From a virus: a stretch of DNA of 21,879 nucleotides. Positions 8,001-14,909 of this stretch are shown here, one piece after another. The stretch lies in the IMG/VR virus record IMGVR_UViG_3300044675_001133, positions 1-21,879 of that record; one strand, 5' to 3'. Every line of letters starts with the position of its first letter. Within the stretch, counting starts at the first letter, position 1. A program made the position numbers and the translations under genes. A model generated the notes under the pieces. The model did no database searches and was not told the DNA's origin. It saw only the letters and a program-made list of their open reading frames with translations.

Positions 8001-9699
8001 GTGATATGGTTTGAAAAACAACATCTGCTGAGTTTATTTTCATGTACTCATATGCAGTATATGTAGGAGATACCGTGCTATTTACATAGGACACGGCAGG
8101 AAATTGAAATGAAATTACATTGCTACCAAATGTACCTAATGCTGATACCAATAAGTTAGCGGTATTTATACCACTTGTATACTTAACGTAAGAGTTTAAG
8201 TTCTGTGACATAGCACAATTAAATGCATCAGACAAAGTTGTTCCGTTACAAGAACTTGGCATAGGCTGAACGTTGGTGACTAAGCCAATAGCGTCTTGGA
8301 ATGATATGTCATTAACCATGTCAAAAACAGACGCAAAAGTATTAGGTAGATAATACGTGAACGTAATATTTATACTGCTATTTGTTTGCGTTGGAAATGG
8401 TGTACTACCTGTAAATGTTGAATGACTGAGTGAAAAATCAATTACAATTGATGATCCTTCACTCAATGCTATTCCGGATAAGTCAATATCTAGTACAGTA
8501 TTAGATAAGGTTTGAGATCCATTTATAAGATATGTTCCTGAATCTAAAGAGTTTGGCACTTCACTAATACCAATCTCATCAGTTTTTAAAGCGGTAGAAT
8601 ATTGAAATTTTACCGTTTGCCCATTTTTATCAAGTAAGTCATAACCCTCTAAATAATTACCGTACATTAGGCGATTACCCATAATAGTTTGGGCTTTAGC
8701 TAACAATGGTACGTTGTCGTACAACCTTAGTATCTCAGACTCAGGAAGTACAGTGTATATCTTGCTGTTTGCAAAAGTATAGTCGTAGTCAGTATTGTCC
8801 GACAAACCAAGCAGTGACTTGTCTAGCTTCTCAATAACTTTGATTACATTACTCTCCATTTCCTTGAAGAGTAGGTCAATGCCAACTACTAATGGGCCAC
8901 CTGTGTTGTAAGTAATAATAGCTGCATTAAATGAGTTAACCATACCATTATTTAAGAAACTATCGTTTCCAAACTCAAAAGGTTCAGGTATAAATGCAGG
9001 CTCAGTAAATTGTGATATTGCTGAGTATTCATTGTTTGCATATCTATATCTGTAAGCAAAACAAATGAAGCGCTCAGTTAAAAAGTTTTCTTGACCTGTT
9101 ACGTTAGTCAATTGAATCTCAGGCGAAGCCACAGGCGGCTTCTTAATTACTAATAATGACTCAGCTGTAACTTGGTCTATATTGCCAATAGGGTTTGGAT
9201 AATTAGTTCTTACATTGATAAATCTAGGTTCATTGTAGTCATCAGTAAAAAACAATAGGTCATCAATTTTATTGATGCCTGTAATCACATACTGCTCGTT
9301 AAAATTCAACGTGGTGTTAATACCTCCACTATCATCAATACTGATGACGTGGTACGTTAGTATGTTTGTAAGTATGTTAAATGAAACAATCAAGTCAAGC
9401 TTATCGGTCGCTCCAACCGGAAAATTTGAGTCGTGCACAAACCAATAAATGGTCTCATTTGCACCGTCCTCAAACGCACCAATGGTTCTAGCATTTGAGC
9501 TTAATGGCGTACCATCAATGTAGATTAAAGATGTAATTTTTAAGTTACCTTTAGTGTTCTCAATGGCTCCAATGCTCTTCTGTTCTGTAGAACCCATTCT
9601 TACATTGAGCGCGTCAATATATTGTCCATCAGGGATTAGTCGTTCATCAACGACTTTGTTCATTTTACCCTGATTGAAGTTTCTTGTAAGTTTAGCCAT
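5083..9699 (-). CDS. Tail nozzle / stabilization protein (beta-propeller type), 1538 aa
   Basis: The N-terminus (KLTRNFNQGKMNKVVDERLI, then DGQYIDALNVRMG) has the pattern of DNA-stabilization/nozzle proteins such as P22 gp10 and T7 gp12: a short list of N, G and D residues followed by ALNVR and a Gly-rich turn. A long beta-rich body follows. At about residues 1146-1180 a SDMGMGSWFRDLF segment leads into KLGAFDPYLDEYVLS. After that comes an Ig-like, Val/Thr-rich region (about 1190-1320), a beta domain, a cysteine cluster (C1464, C1465, C1467, C1470, C1474) and a 65-residue C-terminal domain shared with the 438-residue protein. Nozzle proteins form the end of the short tail and keep packaged DNA in place; crAss-like phages have very long versions. 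The gene starts 1 nt after the 307-residue connector-type gene. The ATG is well placed. Function is inferred from pattern, size and order. Confidence 0.7.
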   Translation of the reverse strand: MAKLTRNFNQGKMNKVVDERLIPDGQYIDALNVRMGSTEQKSIGAIENTKGNLKITSLIYIDGTPLSSNARTIGAFEDGANETIYWFVHDSNFPVGATDKLDLIVSFNILTNILTYHVISIDDSGGINTTLNFNEQYVITGINKIDDLLFFTDDYNEPRFINVRTNYPNPIGNIDQVTAESLLVIKKPPVASPEIQLTNVTGQENFLTERFICFAYRYRYANNEYSAISQFTEPAFIPEPFEFGNDSFLNNGMVNSFNAAIITYNTGGPLVVGIDLLFKEMESNVIKVIEKLDKSLLGLSDNTDYDYTFANSKIYTVLPESEILRLYDNVPLLAKAQTIMGNRLMYGNYLEGYDLLDKNGQTVKFQYSTALKTDEIGISEVPNSLDSGTYLINGSQTLSNTVLDIDLSGIALSEGSSIVIDFSLSHSTFTGSTPFPTQTNSSINITFTYYLPNTFASVFDMVNDISFQDAIGLVTNVQPMPSSCNGTTLSDAFNCAMSQNLNSYVKYTSGINTANLLVSALGTFGSNVISFQFPAVSYVNSTVSPTYTAYEYMKINSADVVFQTISQNQSLHSNRDYEIGIVYMDDFGRSSTVLVSEFNTEHVPCGNSVNKNSILVTIPSNPIPQVAPYWATKYKFVIKADRDTYETIYSNIFFVDPQTNYAYFLLEGENTRKVNTGDRLIVKRDSSGAVDECAYANVLEKEAQTKDFVTIPSSVTGVNIPVPSGVYMKIKPNNFNAIFSENAFITAGNKAVEVKNNGQYPILNYPMNLEDTALPGTFIDYDIPQGTIINMNIKFQRGKENGGGNNCETRIYTLEKTITSQANYGNMYEWFVGDNIANLLDEGTPYVSNSTACTIQNTFIPTLAFGPSSMPTNECINYYRFYRDSPSNYLGLQISGTSACGTKNSLVEANFEVFRAESTFVFETEPADTLPDVFFENNLSFEINAQGEHQGNIMNQNFSTGSPAVIDTGFFNCYAFGNGVESYKIRDSIVGNFITLGNRVTSIAAEDYRAIRRYADMTYSGIYNNESNVNKLNEFNLGLLNFKQLERLFGPIYILDARQTDVLVLQEDKVSYVLTSKNLLSDAGAGGALTSVPEVLGTQIARVEKFGISFNPESYIQWGSNRYFTDVKRGAVINIQDSETGLGQLKVISDMGMGSWFRDLFNTDFDTQKLGAFDPYLDEYVLSSNNQKVPSFSSCIDCGITQEFVISDITKVNEFCVNVGQAVGDVDITYNVVSIEPDAEFNITATYDGNTFTTGDTSFDGTLVVDKDSNTVDIVNVEILVTGAVVLEVTVNCPTANQLTIVEVVLTSNVDAGKNIYPQWRYTDGTYTGSLQSNLQIFASGVNPIVSRYNTNTGSQGQPNIPTNGSTVRIISNKFALANYDFIPSQNKFRYLRSSTLYANNTAGINALVTASSTGTILGGGNYYYADVPAGTVGNYLYLIWDYRTFNEVDLCWSASTADIDYVCCECDPCSDPCREWTFQNVGIGTATVSYRDCSGVNRTATILQNATQIICGLASVNPTVISGGVLIEVSQECGCRE

Positions 9700-9700
9700 G

Positions 9701-10624
9701 TTACTTTATCCACTTATTCTGACCACGTAGGTTCATTAATAATCTGCCCGGATGAATATTGCTCAATCTAATTTTTGCATTTCGTAATAAAGAAGATTTT
9801 TCTTTTCTTGCTCTCATTATCACATACTCTTGTACACCAAGCTTTGAATTGAGTATCTCATGCTGAATATATGCGTACACATACTTCTCAAATAACTTGT
9901 TTACAGTAATTAAACTATCATCTCCATTCTCCATACCATCAGATATGTACTCAAGGATGACAGACTCACCTGACATATGTGAGCTAAAGTTAATAACTCC
10001 TGACTTCTTATCAATAGTAAATGTAGGATTTCTATTAGCGGTCTCTGTATTTAAACCATATCTGGCACCAATACCTGCTTCAAAATACCAATCCCCCTCA
10101 TAATACCAACCTTCTTGCCCGTCAAATTGATGACCCGGATTTAAATAGATACTCTTCTGAGTGCCCGTAATACGATCCCAATCAAGCTCAGAGTACTCAG
10201 GCTCAAGGGCGTTGCCATTCTGATCAAATAAAATCTTACAATTATGGTCTTGAAGATAGGCTTTTGCTGATTGAATTTGAATATTCTCAGTCATTGGTCT
10301 AATATACCCATCTTTGTATAAAGATATACGAACCCAATTGACGTAGTCAGATGGTAAAACAAATCTTAGCTGATCACAAACGGTAAGCTGAAGTACTTTA
10401 ATTTCTTTAAACGCATCGTAGTTAAGCTCTTGTACAGCTCTCTTTGCGTGAAATATTATCTTGTAACGCTCCTCATTATTAACCAATGAGTGGTTTCCTG
10501 TATACATCAACAAGAAATTATTGACAATGTCATGCAGACTTACGTACTGATAAGACCCCCAATTAGCGTCCTCAGGCGCATTACCGCCATTCTCGTAATA
10601 TTGATACTGTGAAATATATGCCAT
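9701..10624 (-). CDS. Tail tubular / connector ring protein, crAss-like type, 307 aa
   Basis: The N-terminal half has the pattern I associate with the tail tubular (ring) protein of crAss-like and related phages: SLHDIVNNFLLMYTGNHSLV (residues 29-48), then a helix with KIIFHAKRAVQELNYDAFKEI, then a beta strand pair ending RFVLPSDYVNWVRISLY. The middle (about 130-195) is Trp/Tyr-rich. The C-terminal part has GVINFSSHMSGESVILEYIS, then a helical segment and a basic end (NLRGQNKWIK). Proteins of this type form a ring between portal and nozzle. The neighbours fit: the 248-residue adaptor-like gene lies 6 nt upstream and the long nozzle gene starts 1 nt downstream. The assignment comes from remembered family pattern and order. 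Confidence 0.65.
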   Translation of the reverse strand: MAYISQYQYYENGGNAPEDANWGSYQYVSLHDIVNNFLLMYTGNHSLVNNEERYKIIFHAKRAVQELNYDAFKEIKVLQLTVCDQLRFVLPSDYVNWVRISLYKDGYIRPMTENIQIQSAKAYLQDHNCKILFDQNGNALEPEYSELDWDRITGTQKSIYLNPGHQFDGQEGWYYEGDWYFEAGIGARYGLNTETANRNPTFTIDKKSGVINFSSHMSGESVILEYISDGMENGDDSLITVNKLFEKYVYAYIQHEILNSKLGVQEYVIMRARKEKSSLLRNAKIRLSNIHPGRLLMNLRGQNKWIK

Positions 10625-10630
10625 GGTCTA

Positions 10631-11377
10631 TTATTGTTGTTGGCTAAATGCAGGGTTTTCACTCTGTTCTTGTTGAATTGCGTATTGAGCAACTTGAATC
10701 TCTCTAATTGACATACCGCAGTACTGAAGAATCTTCATTACTACTTTGTACTCATCTTCACCCGGAAGCTCAAAGTCTTGATAGTCAGGTTGTGATTGAT
10801 CGAATGCAGGCTCACCATTTGACAATGTAATGTATGTCCACTTAGGGTCTAAAGGCAACCTAAAGTATGAGCACTTCAATGATGATACACCATTGATGGT
10901 ATCAGGATATACACTGATAGTATCACCCTCGATAATATAAGATGGATACTTTGTAGTTGGTGCCGTAAGCATTGAGTCCAATAACATATACAAACGTGCG
11001 TTAGCAACCTTCTCAGCATCACCTAATCTTGTGGTACCATTAAAACAAGTAAGTCTACTAATCATATAGAAGTTATAACCTGTAGTCGTTAGCGATGGTA
11101 CATAGTATTGGTTTGTTGCAGGCGTAACCTGTGTGAGCGTATCATTACGCAAGAAGCCCTCTAAGACCTCTGCAATAGGATTCTCGATATCAGCATACTC
11201 AGTGCCCGATAGCCTTGCATTCTCTGCATTTATGGTCTTATTATAGCTGCTGTAGTATTCTTCGTATATCTCCATCTGTGCCTGTTTTGCAAACAAATTA
11301 AAGTCAGATGGTGAGATATATCCGTAGTTGTTCTTGTTAAGAACTGACAATACGGTGTTTCTTACTGAGTTAATCAT
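10631..11377 (-). CDS. Head-tail adaptor/connector protein, 248 aa
   Basis: The N-terminal region (about residues 1-60) is helical, with SPSDFNLFAKQAQMEIYEEY followed by YNKTINAENARLSGTEYADI; this pattern recurs in connector proteins of Bacteroidetes phages. The middle alternates strands and helices (YMISRLTCFN, then DAEKVANARLYMLLDSMLTA). A beta segment has IIEGDTISVYPDTINGVSSL. The C-terminal helix includes YKVVMKILQYCGMSIREIQV and a Gln-rich end (residues about 230-248). I infer a ring protein that binds below the portal. It is the first gene after a terminator and a TATCTTTG box placed 15 nt before its ATG, so it probably starts the tail transcript. The exact ring it belongs to cannot be told from sequence alone. 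Confidence 0.6.
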   Translation of the reverse strand: MINSVRNTVLSVLNKNNYGYISPSDFNLFAKQAQMEIYEEYYSSYNKTINAENARLSGTEYADIENPIAEVLEGFLRNDTLTQVTPATNQYYVPSLTTTGYNFYMISRLTCFNGTTRLGDAEKVANARLYMLLDSMLTAPTTKYPSYIIEGDTISVYPDTINGVSSLKCSYFRLPLDPKWTYITLSNGEPAFDQSQPDYQDFELPGEDEYKVVMKILQYCGMSIREIQVAQYAIQQEQSENPAFSQQQ

Positions 11378-11392
11378 TGAAATATCTTTTCA

Positions 11393-11400
11393 CAAAGATA
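11393..11400 (-). promoter_or_regulatory. Bacteroidetes-type -7 promoter box (TATCTTTG) at the head of the tail operon
   Basis: The minus strand reads TATCTTTG, followed by a 15-nt leader TGAAAAGATATTTCA and the ATG of the adaptor gene. The box lies just downstream of a hairpin-plus-T-tract terminator. Box-to-ATG spacing is the same 15 nt as in the cassettes at 14865-14890 and 20887-20912. Confidence 0.6.
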
Positions 11401-11401
11401 C

Positions 11402-11434
11402 AAAAAAATAAAGGTGCCACTAGGACACCTTTAT
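11402..11434 (-). terminator. Rho-independent terminator after the 252-aa gene
   Basis: On the minus strand, ATAAAGGTG (11426-11434) pairs perfectly with CACCTTTAT (11408-11416), a 9-bp stem, with a further CC/GG pair inside and a small TAGT loop. A run of T residues follows directly (11402-11408). The hairpin starts about 52 nt after the stop of the 252-residue gene, and a promoter box follows 2 nt after the T-run. Confidence 0.75.
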
Positions 11435-11486
11435 CAAACAAACAAATGAGTAGAACTCTAAAACAACATTACAAATATAACATTAT

Positions 11487-12245
11487 TTATGCATTCTCCA
11501 AATGGTGCTCTAACATTTTTAATGCTTCAACACCTTCATCGGTTTTAAGATACATAGCGACTAGCACATATGGGTCTTCACCGTAAGGTATATTCATCAT
11601 TTTTTTCTTATTACTTGGTGTGCTATACCAAACCTCTTTGTTTCCACTTCGGAAACCAAGTAACCCCATGTCAAAGAATATATGAACCTGTGATTGTAGG
11701 TGTAGCATTGGATCTTCAAGAGAATTCAAGAAGCTACCCGGATAGTTACGTGCATAGATAAGCACATCGCGCTTCATTTCTGCTGTGGTAACACGGCTTA
11801 CATCTTTGTTGAATAATACTCGATATACTGTCTCAAGTTGATCAATACTTAACTCACGAGCTCTGATTAATGCATCAACCTCAGTTACCAAGAATTCAAC
11901 CTCTTCTTGTGCATCACGCTCTTTGTTTACTTCTTCAAATACGATACCATTTTGTGGATGGTAATATAAGAACTCCTGTAGCACAGGATTGTTTCTAGGA
12001 ACGCTTAAGAAGCCATTCTCAAAGATAATAGGTTGGATAAGTGGGTTGCCATCTTGCTCATCCTCAAATGGGCTTTTTTGGTTTACTGCGTAACGGAGAG
12101 GTCTGTTTTGATTGGTTTCCTCATCGTACCAAAGGAGTGCTGAGCGTTTTGTGTTTCTTGCTGATAGCATATAAGACAATGGTGCCTTTTCATTTTTGAG
12201 TCGATAGACTCTGTCGGCAGCAGCCAACGTGACTTTTTTTGACAT
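11487..12245 (-). CDS. Conserved-type unknown protein between capsid and adaptor genes, 252 aa
   Basis: I do not recognise a named domain, although from memory similar proteins follow the capsid gene in other uncultured Bacteroidetes phages. The N-terminus has KVTLAAADRVYRLKNEKAPL, then SYMLSARNTKR and an acidic-aromatic stretch (LLWYDEETNQNRPLRYAVNQ), then FEDEQDGNPLIQPIIFENGF. A central helical acidic region (about 104-145, KERDAQEEVEFL and following) looks like a coiled coil. The C-terminus has a beta-rich HIFFDMGLLGFRSGNKEVWY segment and a final helix. No signal peptide or membrane segment is present. Terminators lie on both sides (about 12270-12302 upstream, 11402-11434 downstream), so its dose can be set apart from capsid and tail genes. 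A minor capsid, head-completion or assembly role is inference from position only. Confidence 0.65.
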   Translation of the reverse strand: MSKKVTLAAADRVYRLKNEKAPLSYMLSARNTKRSALLWYDEETNQNRPLRYAVNQKSPFEDEQDGNPLIQPIIFENGFLSVPRNNPVLQEFLYYHPQNGIVFEEVNKERDAQEEVEFLVTEVDALIRARELSIDQLETVYRVLFNKDVSRVTTAEMKRDVLIYARNYPGSFLNSLEDPMLHLQSQVHIFFDMGLLGFRSGNKEVWYSTPSNKKKMMNIPYGEDPYVLVAMYLKTDEGVEALKMLEHHLENA

Positions 12246-12260
12246 AAGATATAATATAAT

Positions 12261-12268
12261 TAAAGTTT
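12261..12268 (-). promoter_or_regulatory. Weak candidate promoter box (AAACTTTA) for the 252-aa gene
   Basis: The minus strand reads AAACTTTA, which matches TAACTTTG at 6 of 8 positions, and is again followed by exactly 15 nt before the ATG at 12245. It lies just after the capsid terminator. The match is weak and the region is very AT-rich, so this may be chance; the shared spacing is the only extra support. Confidence 0.3.
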
Positions 12269-12269
12269 A

Positions 12270-12302
12270 CAATAAAAATAGAGAGGGACCGAAGCCCCTC
12301 TC
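12270..12302 (-). terminator. Strong rho-independent terminator with UUCG tetraloop after the major capsid gene
   Basis: On the minus strand GAGAGGG (12296-12302) pairs with CCCTCTC (12281-12287), extended by a G-T and a C-G pair, closing a TTCG loop. This C(UUCG)G arrangement is among the most stable RNA tetraloops. A T-rich tail (TATTTTTATT) follows. The hairpin begins about 16 nt after the capsid stop codon. Confidence 0.85.
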
Positions 12303-12318
12303 ATATTTTGAGTGCTAA

Positions 12319-13764
12319 TTAGGCACCGTAACGGAACAAGAAGAAGTTGTTCGCGCCTAAGGTACAAAGTGCACGCTCAGACAAGAAGTTAACTTCCATT
12401 GCATCGAGGTCGCTAGTAGCAGCACCACCGGCAGAACCTGTGATCCAAGTTTTGTAACGACGATCTTCAGTTTCAGACGCACGGTAACGAACGTGTAAGA
12501 ACGGACGCTTAGCGTTTTTACCAAGGATTTGGTCGTATACAGTTGTTGAACCTGCAGGAACAAGCATACCTGTGATTACGTTAGCAGTTGAAGCTCCTGT
12601 AGCAGATGAAGTCAAACCACCACGCATTGTTGGATCGTTGAGGTATTTCCAATCTGTTTTGTAGAAGTCATAACCACGACGGAATCCTGAGAAACCAAGG
12701 TTGAGGGCCATGTCACGGTCGTTATCAAACAAACCATAAGATGTACCTGCAGCACCGTAAGAGTTCTGAGCAGCCAACATATCGTCGATGTCGAAAGAGA
12801 AATCACGATTAACGAACAATACGTTCTCTTCGATAGAACCTTGTTTGTCAAGACGAGAAATCATATCATCGAAATCTTGCAATGAAGTTGGGTTACCACC
12901 GCCCCATACGTTACCACGAGAGTTAACAACGTAGAAAGCACCTTCAGAACCTTTGTTACCATAAGTTGGGTTAAGACCTGAGTTAGCAACACCTGAACCT
13001 GATTCAGCAGGAACAGCTTCTAACATTGCAGTTTCGAGGTAGTCTTCAAAACGGAGACGAGTTTCGTGCTCAGACTTCAAATACCAAAGGTATCCGTTAG
13101 CACCATTCTCAGTAGTGATTTCAATCCAACCAATCTGAGCCATGTCAGAACCGTTGACAGCATACTTGTCTTTGATGATGATTGGGCTGTTAGAGAAGAT
13201 TTCGTCTTCAGCTTCCAATGAACCAATCATACCTGTAGTGCCTTTCTTGAATTCAGAACCGTAAACAAATACGCTAAATTCGTTAGCTGTAGAAGCATTG
13301 GTCATACCTAATGCCTCATAGAAAGCAACTGTAAATTGGTTAGTAGCAGTGTTAACAGCAGTAACGATAGCTTTGTTTTGGGTAGGACCCGCAACGTTAG
13401 GTGTAATCATTACAGTTTGACCTGCGCGGATAGCGATACCTGTAACGTTCAAGTCATTGACTTGGAATGTTGCGCTGTCAGCGTTAGACAAAGTAGCTGT
13501 AGAAACAACTTTAGTGTACTTAGTGTGAAGACGACCTTGTTCTGCCCATTTGATTTGGTCAGAGATAGACGGCATCTCAGCACCTACCATACGAAGGAAA
13601 GATGCAACGGTACGGTTTCCGTAACGCTCAAATTCTTTCTCATATGTATCAGGTAAATACTGATTCATGAAGTTAAATCCGTTTGACGGGATGTAGTTTG
13701 TTGACAAAGCTACCTGCTCAGCACTTGGCTGTAACTGATAACCGGGTGTAGATAAAACAGACAT
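12319..13764 (-). CDS. Major capsid protein, 481 aa
   Basis: Position (directly after the scaffold-like gene, before a very strong terminator), size and composition point to the major capsid protein. From memory, the N-terminal string GFNFMNQYLPDTYEKEFERY, then GNRTVASFLRMVGAEMPSIS and QIKWAEQGRLHTKY, is typical of capsid proteins of uncultured Bacteroidetes phages in the crAss-like neighbourhood; the HK97 fold is expected for that family. Residues about 85-170 are a Val/Thr/Asn-rich beta region (SATFQVNDLNVTGIAIRAGQ and following) that could be an inserted or extended loop domain. The C-terminus (ERALCTLGANNFFLFRYGA) is hydrophobic, as in the last strand of such proteins. The coding sequence looks less AT-rich and more regular in codon use than its neighbours, which fits very high expression. 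The ATG follows a purine-rich A-tract leader of about 20 nt. Confidence 0.82.
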   Translation of the reverse strand: MSVLSTPGYQLQPSAEQVALSTNYIPSNGFNFMNQYLPDTYEKEFERYGNRTVASFLRMVGAEMPSISDQIKWAEQGRLHTKYTKVVSTATLSNADSATFQVNDLNVTGIAIRAGQTVMITPNVAGPTQNKAIVTAVNTATNQFTVAFYEALGMTNASTANEFSVFVYGSEFKKGTTGMIGSLEAEDEIFSNSPIIIKDKYAVNGSDMAQIGWIEITTENGANGYLWYLKSEHETRLRFEDYLETAMLEAVPAESGSGVANSGLNPTYGNKGSEGAFYVVNSRGNVWGGGNPTSLQDFDDMISRLDKQGSIEENVLFVNRDFSFDIDDMLAAQNSYGAAGTSYGLFDNDRDMALNLGFSGFRRGYDFYKTDWKYLNDPTMRGGLTSSATGASTANVITGMLVPAGSTTVYDQILGKNAKRPFLHVRYRASETEDRRYKTWITGSAGGAATSDLDAMEVNFLSERALCTLGANNFFLFRYGA

Positions 13765-13784
13765 TTTTTTTCTTTTTTAATAGT

Positions 13785-14867
13785 TTATATTCTTTTTGCA
13801 CTTGTGATTTTCAATCCATTGCCGGAGCCCGGATTTACTTCTCGGATTTGCATTCCTCCTTTGGAGATTGATTCAGGTGCTCTGCGCTCAGACATATTCA
13901 CATTCTTTATTTTTTTAGTGACATTATCTGTCGCATCGGCCTGACCTTGTTCGTAGAAGAACTTGGCAAACTTCTCAGGATTCATTGCGATCGCTAAAGC
14001 TCTATGGTATCCCGCAGCATCACTTACCATTCCGCTCTCATCCAAATACTTATTGATAAAGTTTGTTGGAGTTGATTGGAGCTTCTTAAGCTCTGTTGCG
14101 TCACCGGGAGAGAAAACCACTTTCTTGTCGTCAATATTGAACTCAAAACCTTTGAACTCTTGACTAAACACCTCATCAGTTTTCTTTAGGAACCAATCAC
14201 GTTTGCGACCATTTTCCTCCTCTAGGGTTTTAGCTTGTTGTATGTATTGTTTATACGCCTCAAACTCTTCTTTCTCTTCAGAAGCAATTGTACTTCCCCT
14301 TGACTCAAGAGGTTGTTTGTATTTCTCCTTTTCAGATGTGAAGTAATCCTTGGCCTTAGCAATAGCCTTTTTCTTAGCAATCTTAGCTTTCTTAATTTTA
14401 GAGTCATCATCTAGATCCTCATCATAAGCAAACTCTTCCAACATGGCATCAATGTCGTCCTCATCGAGACCAACCTCTGTAGCCATGAGGTATTGCTTTA
14501 GCATTTTATCAGGATTCATGGAATCAAAGTCTTCTTGCAATTTTAAGTAGTCTTGGATACCACGCCCTGTTTCTTTCTTGTACTTCAAGAATGCTTCAAC
14601 ATCTTCAGGTAACGGTTCGTTTTCCTGACGCTGAGCCATCAACTCGTCAAACGAATTGATTTCCTTGTTGTACCTTTTTCCCAAATATGAAAGAACGTCT
14701 TCTTCTTTTAGCTCAGGTGTCTCAATTGGCGGCTGCTCAATCGGAGGTGTTTCAATCACAGGTGGATCGTTATTTAAACTCTCCTCATGCTTTTGTAATA
14801 ATTCCTCTTCAATCTGAGCTGCGCTCTTTTCAACAATTCCTGTTACTTCTTTTACTTTAAATTCCAT
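13785..14867 (-). CDS. Scaffold-like capsid assembly protein, 360 aa
   Basis: The protein is acidic and strongly helical, with no hydrophobic core signature. It has a Pro-rich linker near the start (IETPPIEQPPIETPELKEED, residues about 38-57), a charged region with DEDDIDAMLEEFAYDEDLDD (about 155-175), a Lys-rich helix (KIKKAKIAKKKAIAKAKDYF) and further charged helices. A conserved-looking segment (about 275-310, NFINKYLDES then HRALAIAMNPEKFAKFFYEQG) precedes a basic, flexible C-terminus (NMSERRAPESISKGGMQIRE). Scaffolding proteins have this composition, and the gene sits between portal and major capsid, the usual place. There is no protease motif that I can see. It starts its own transcript: a TAACTTTG box and a 15-nt leader stand directly before the ATG. 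It ends 20 nt before the capsid start, so both are likely co-transcribed. Confidence 0.7.
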   Translation of the reverse strand: MEFKVKEVTGIVEKSAAQIEEELLQKHEESLNNDPPVIETPPIEQPPIETPELKEEDVLSYLGKRYNKEINSFDELMAQRQENEPLPEDVEAFLKYKKETGRGIQDYLKLQEDFDSMNPDKMLKQYLMATEVGLDEDDIDAMLEEFAYDEDLDDDSKIKKAKIAKKKAIAKAKDYFTSEKEKYKQPLESRGSTIASEEKEEFEAYKQYIQQAKTLEEENGRKRDWFLKKTDEVFSQEFKGFEFNIDDKKVVFSPGDATELKKLQSTPTNFINKYLDESGMVSDAAGYHRALAIAMNPEKFAKFFYEQGQADATDNVTKKIKNVNMSERRAPESISKGGMQIREVNPGSGNGLKITSAKRI

Positions 14868-14890
14868 TAGATTTAATTTTTACAAAGTTA
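14865..14890 (-). promoter_or_regulatory. Promoter-leader cassette (TAACTTTG + 15 nt + ATG) for scaffold and capsid genes
   Basis: The minus strand has TAACTTTG at 14883-14890, then TAAAAATTAAATCTA, then the ATG of the scaffold-like gene. It matches the Bacteroidetes TAnnTTTG element. With its leader and start codon it differs from the cassette at 20887-20912 at only two of 26 positions, one in the box and one near the start. It lies in the 42-nt gap after the portal gene and would drive the most highly needed proteins. Confidence 0.7.
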
Positions 14891-14909
14891 TATATTATTT
14901 TTTATTGTT

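Noticed and set aside
11472-11479. TATATTTG box in the gap after the 252-residue gene
   Set aside because: It lies upstream of a strong terminator and no open frame follows it.
12357-12851. Two minus-strand frames (68 and 79 codons) within the capsid gene
   Set aside because: Shifted frames of a strongly expressed gene with regular codon use; no independent start signal.
13336-13656. Plus-strand open frame of 106 codons
   Set aside because: Antisense to the major capsid gene, cysteine- and serine-rich without any protein-like pattern or start signal.
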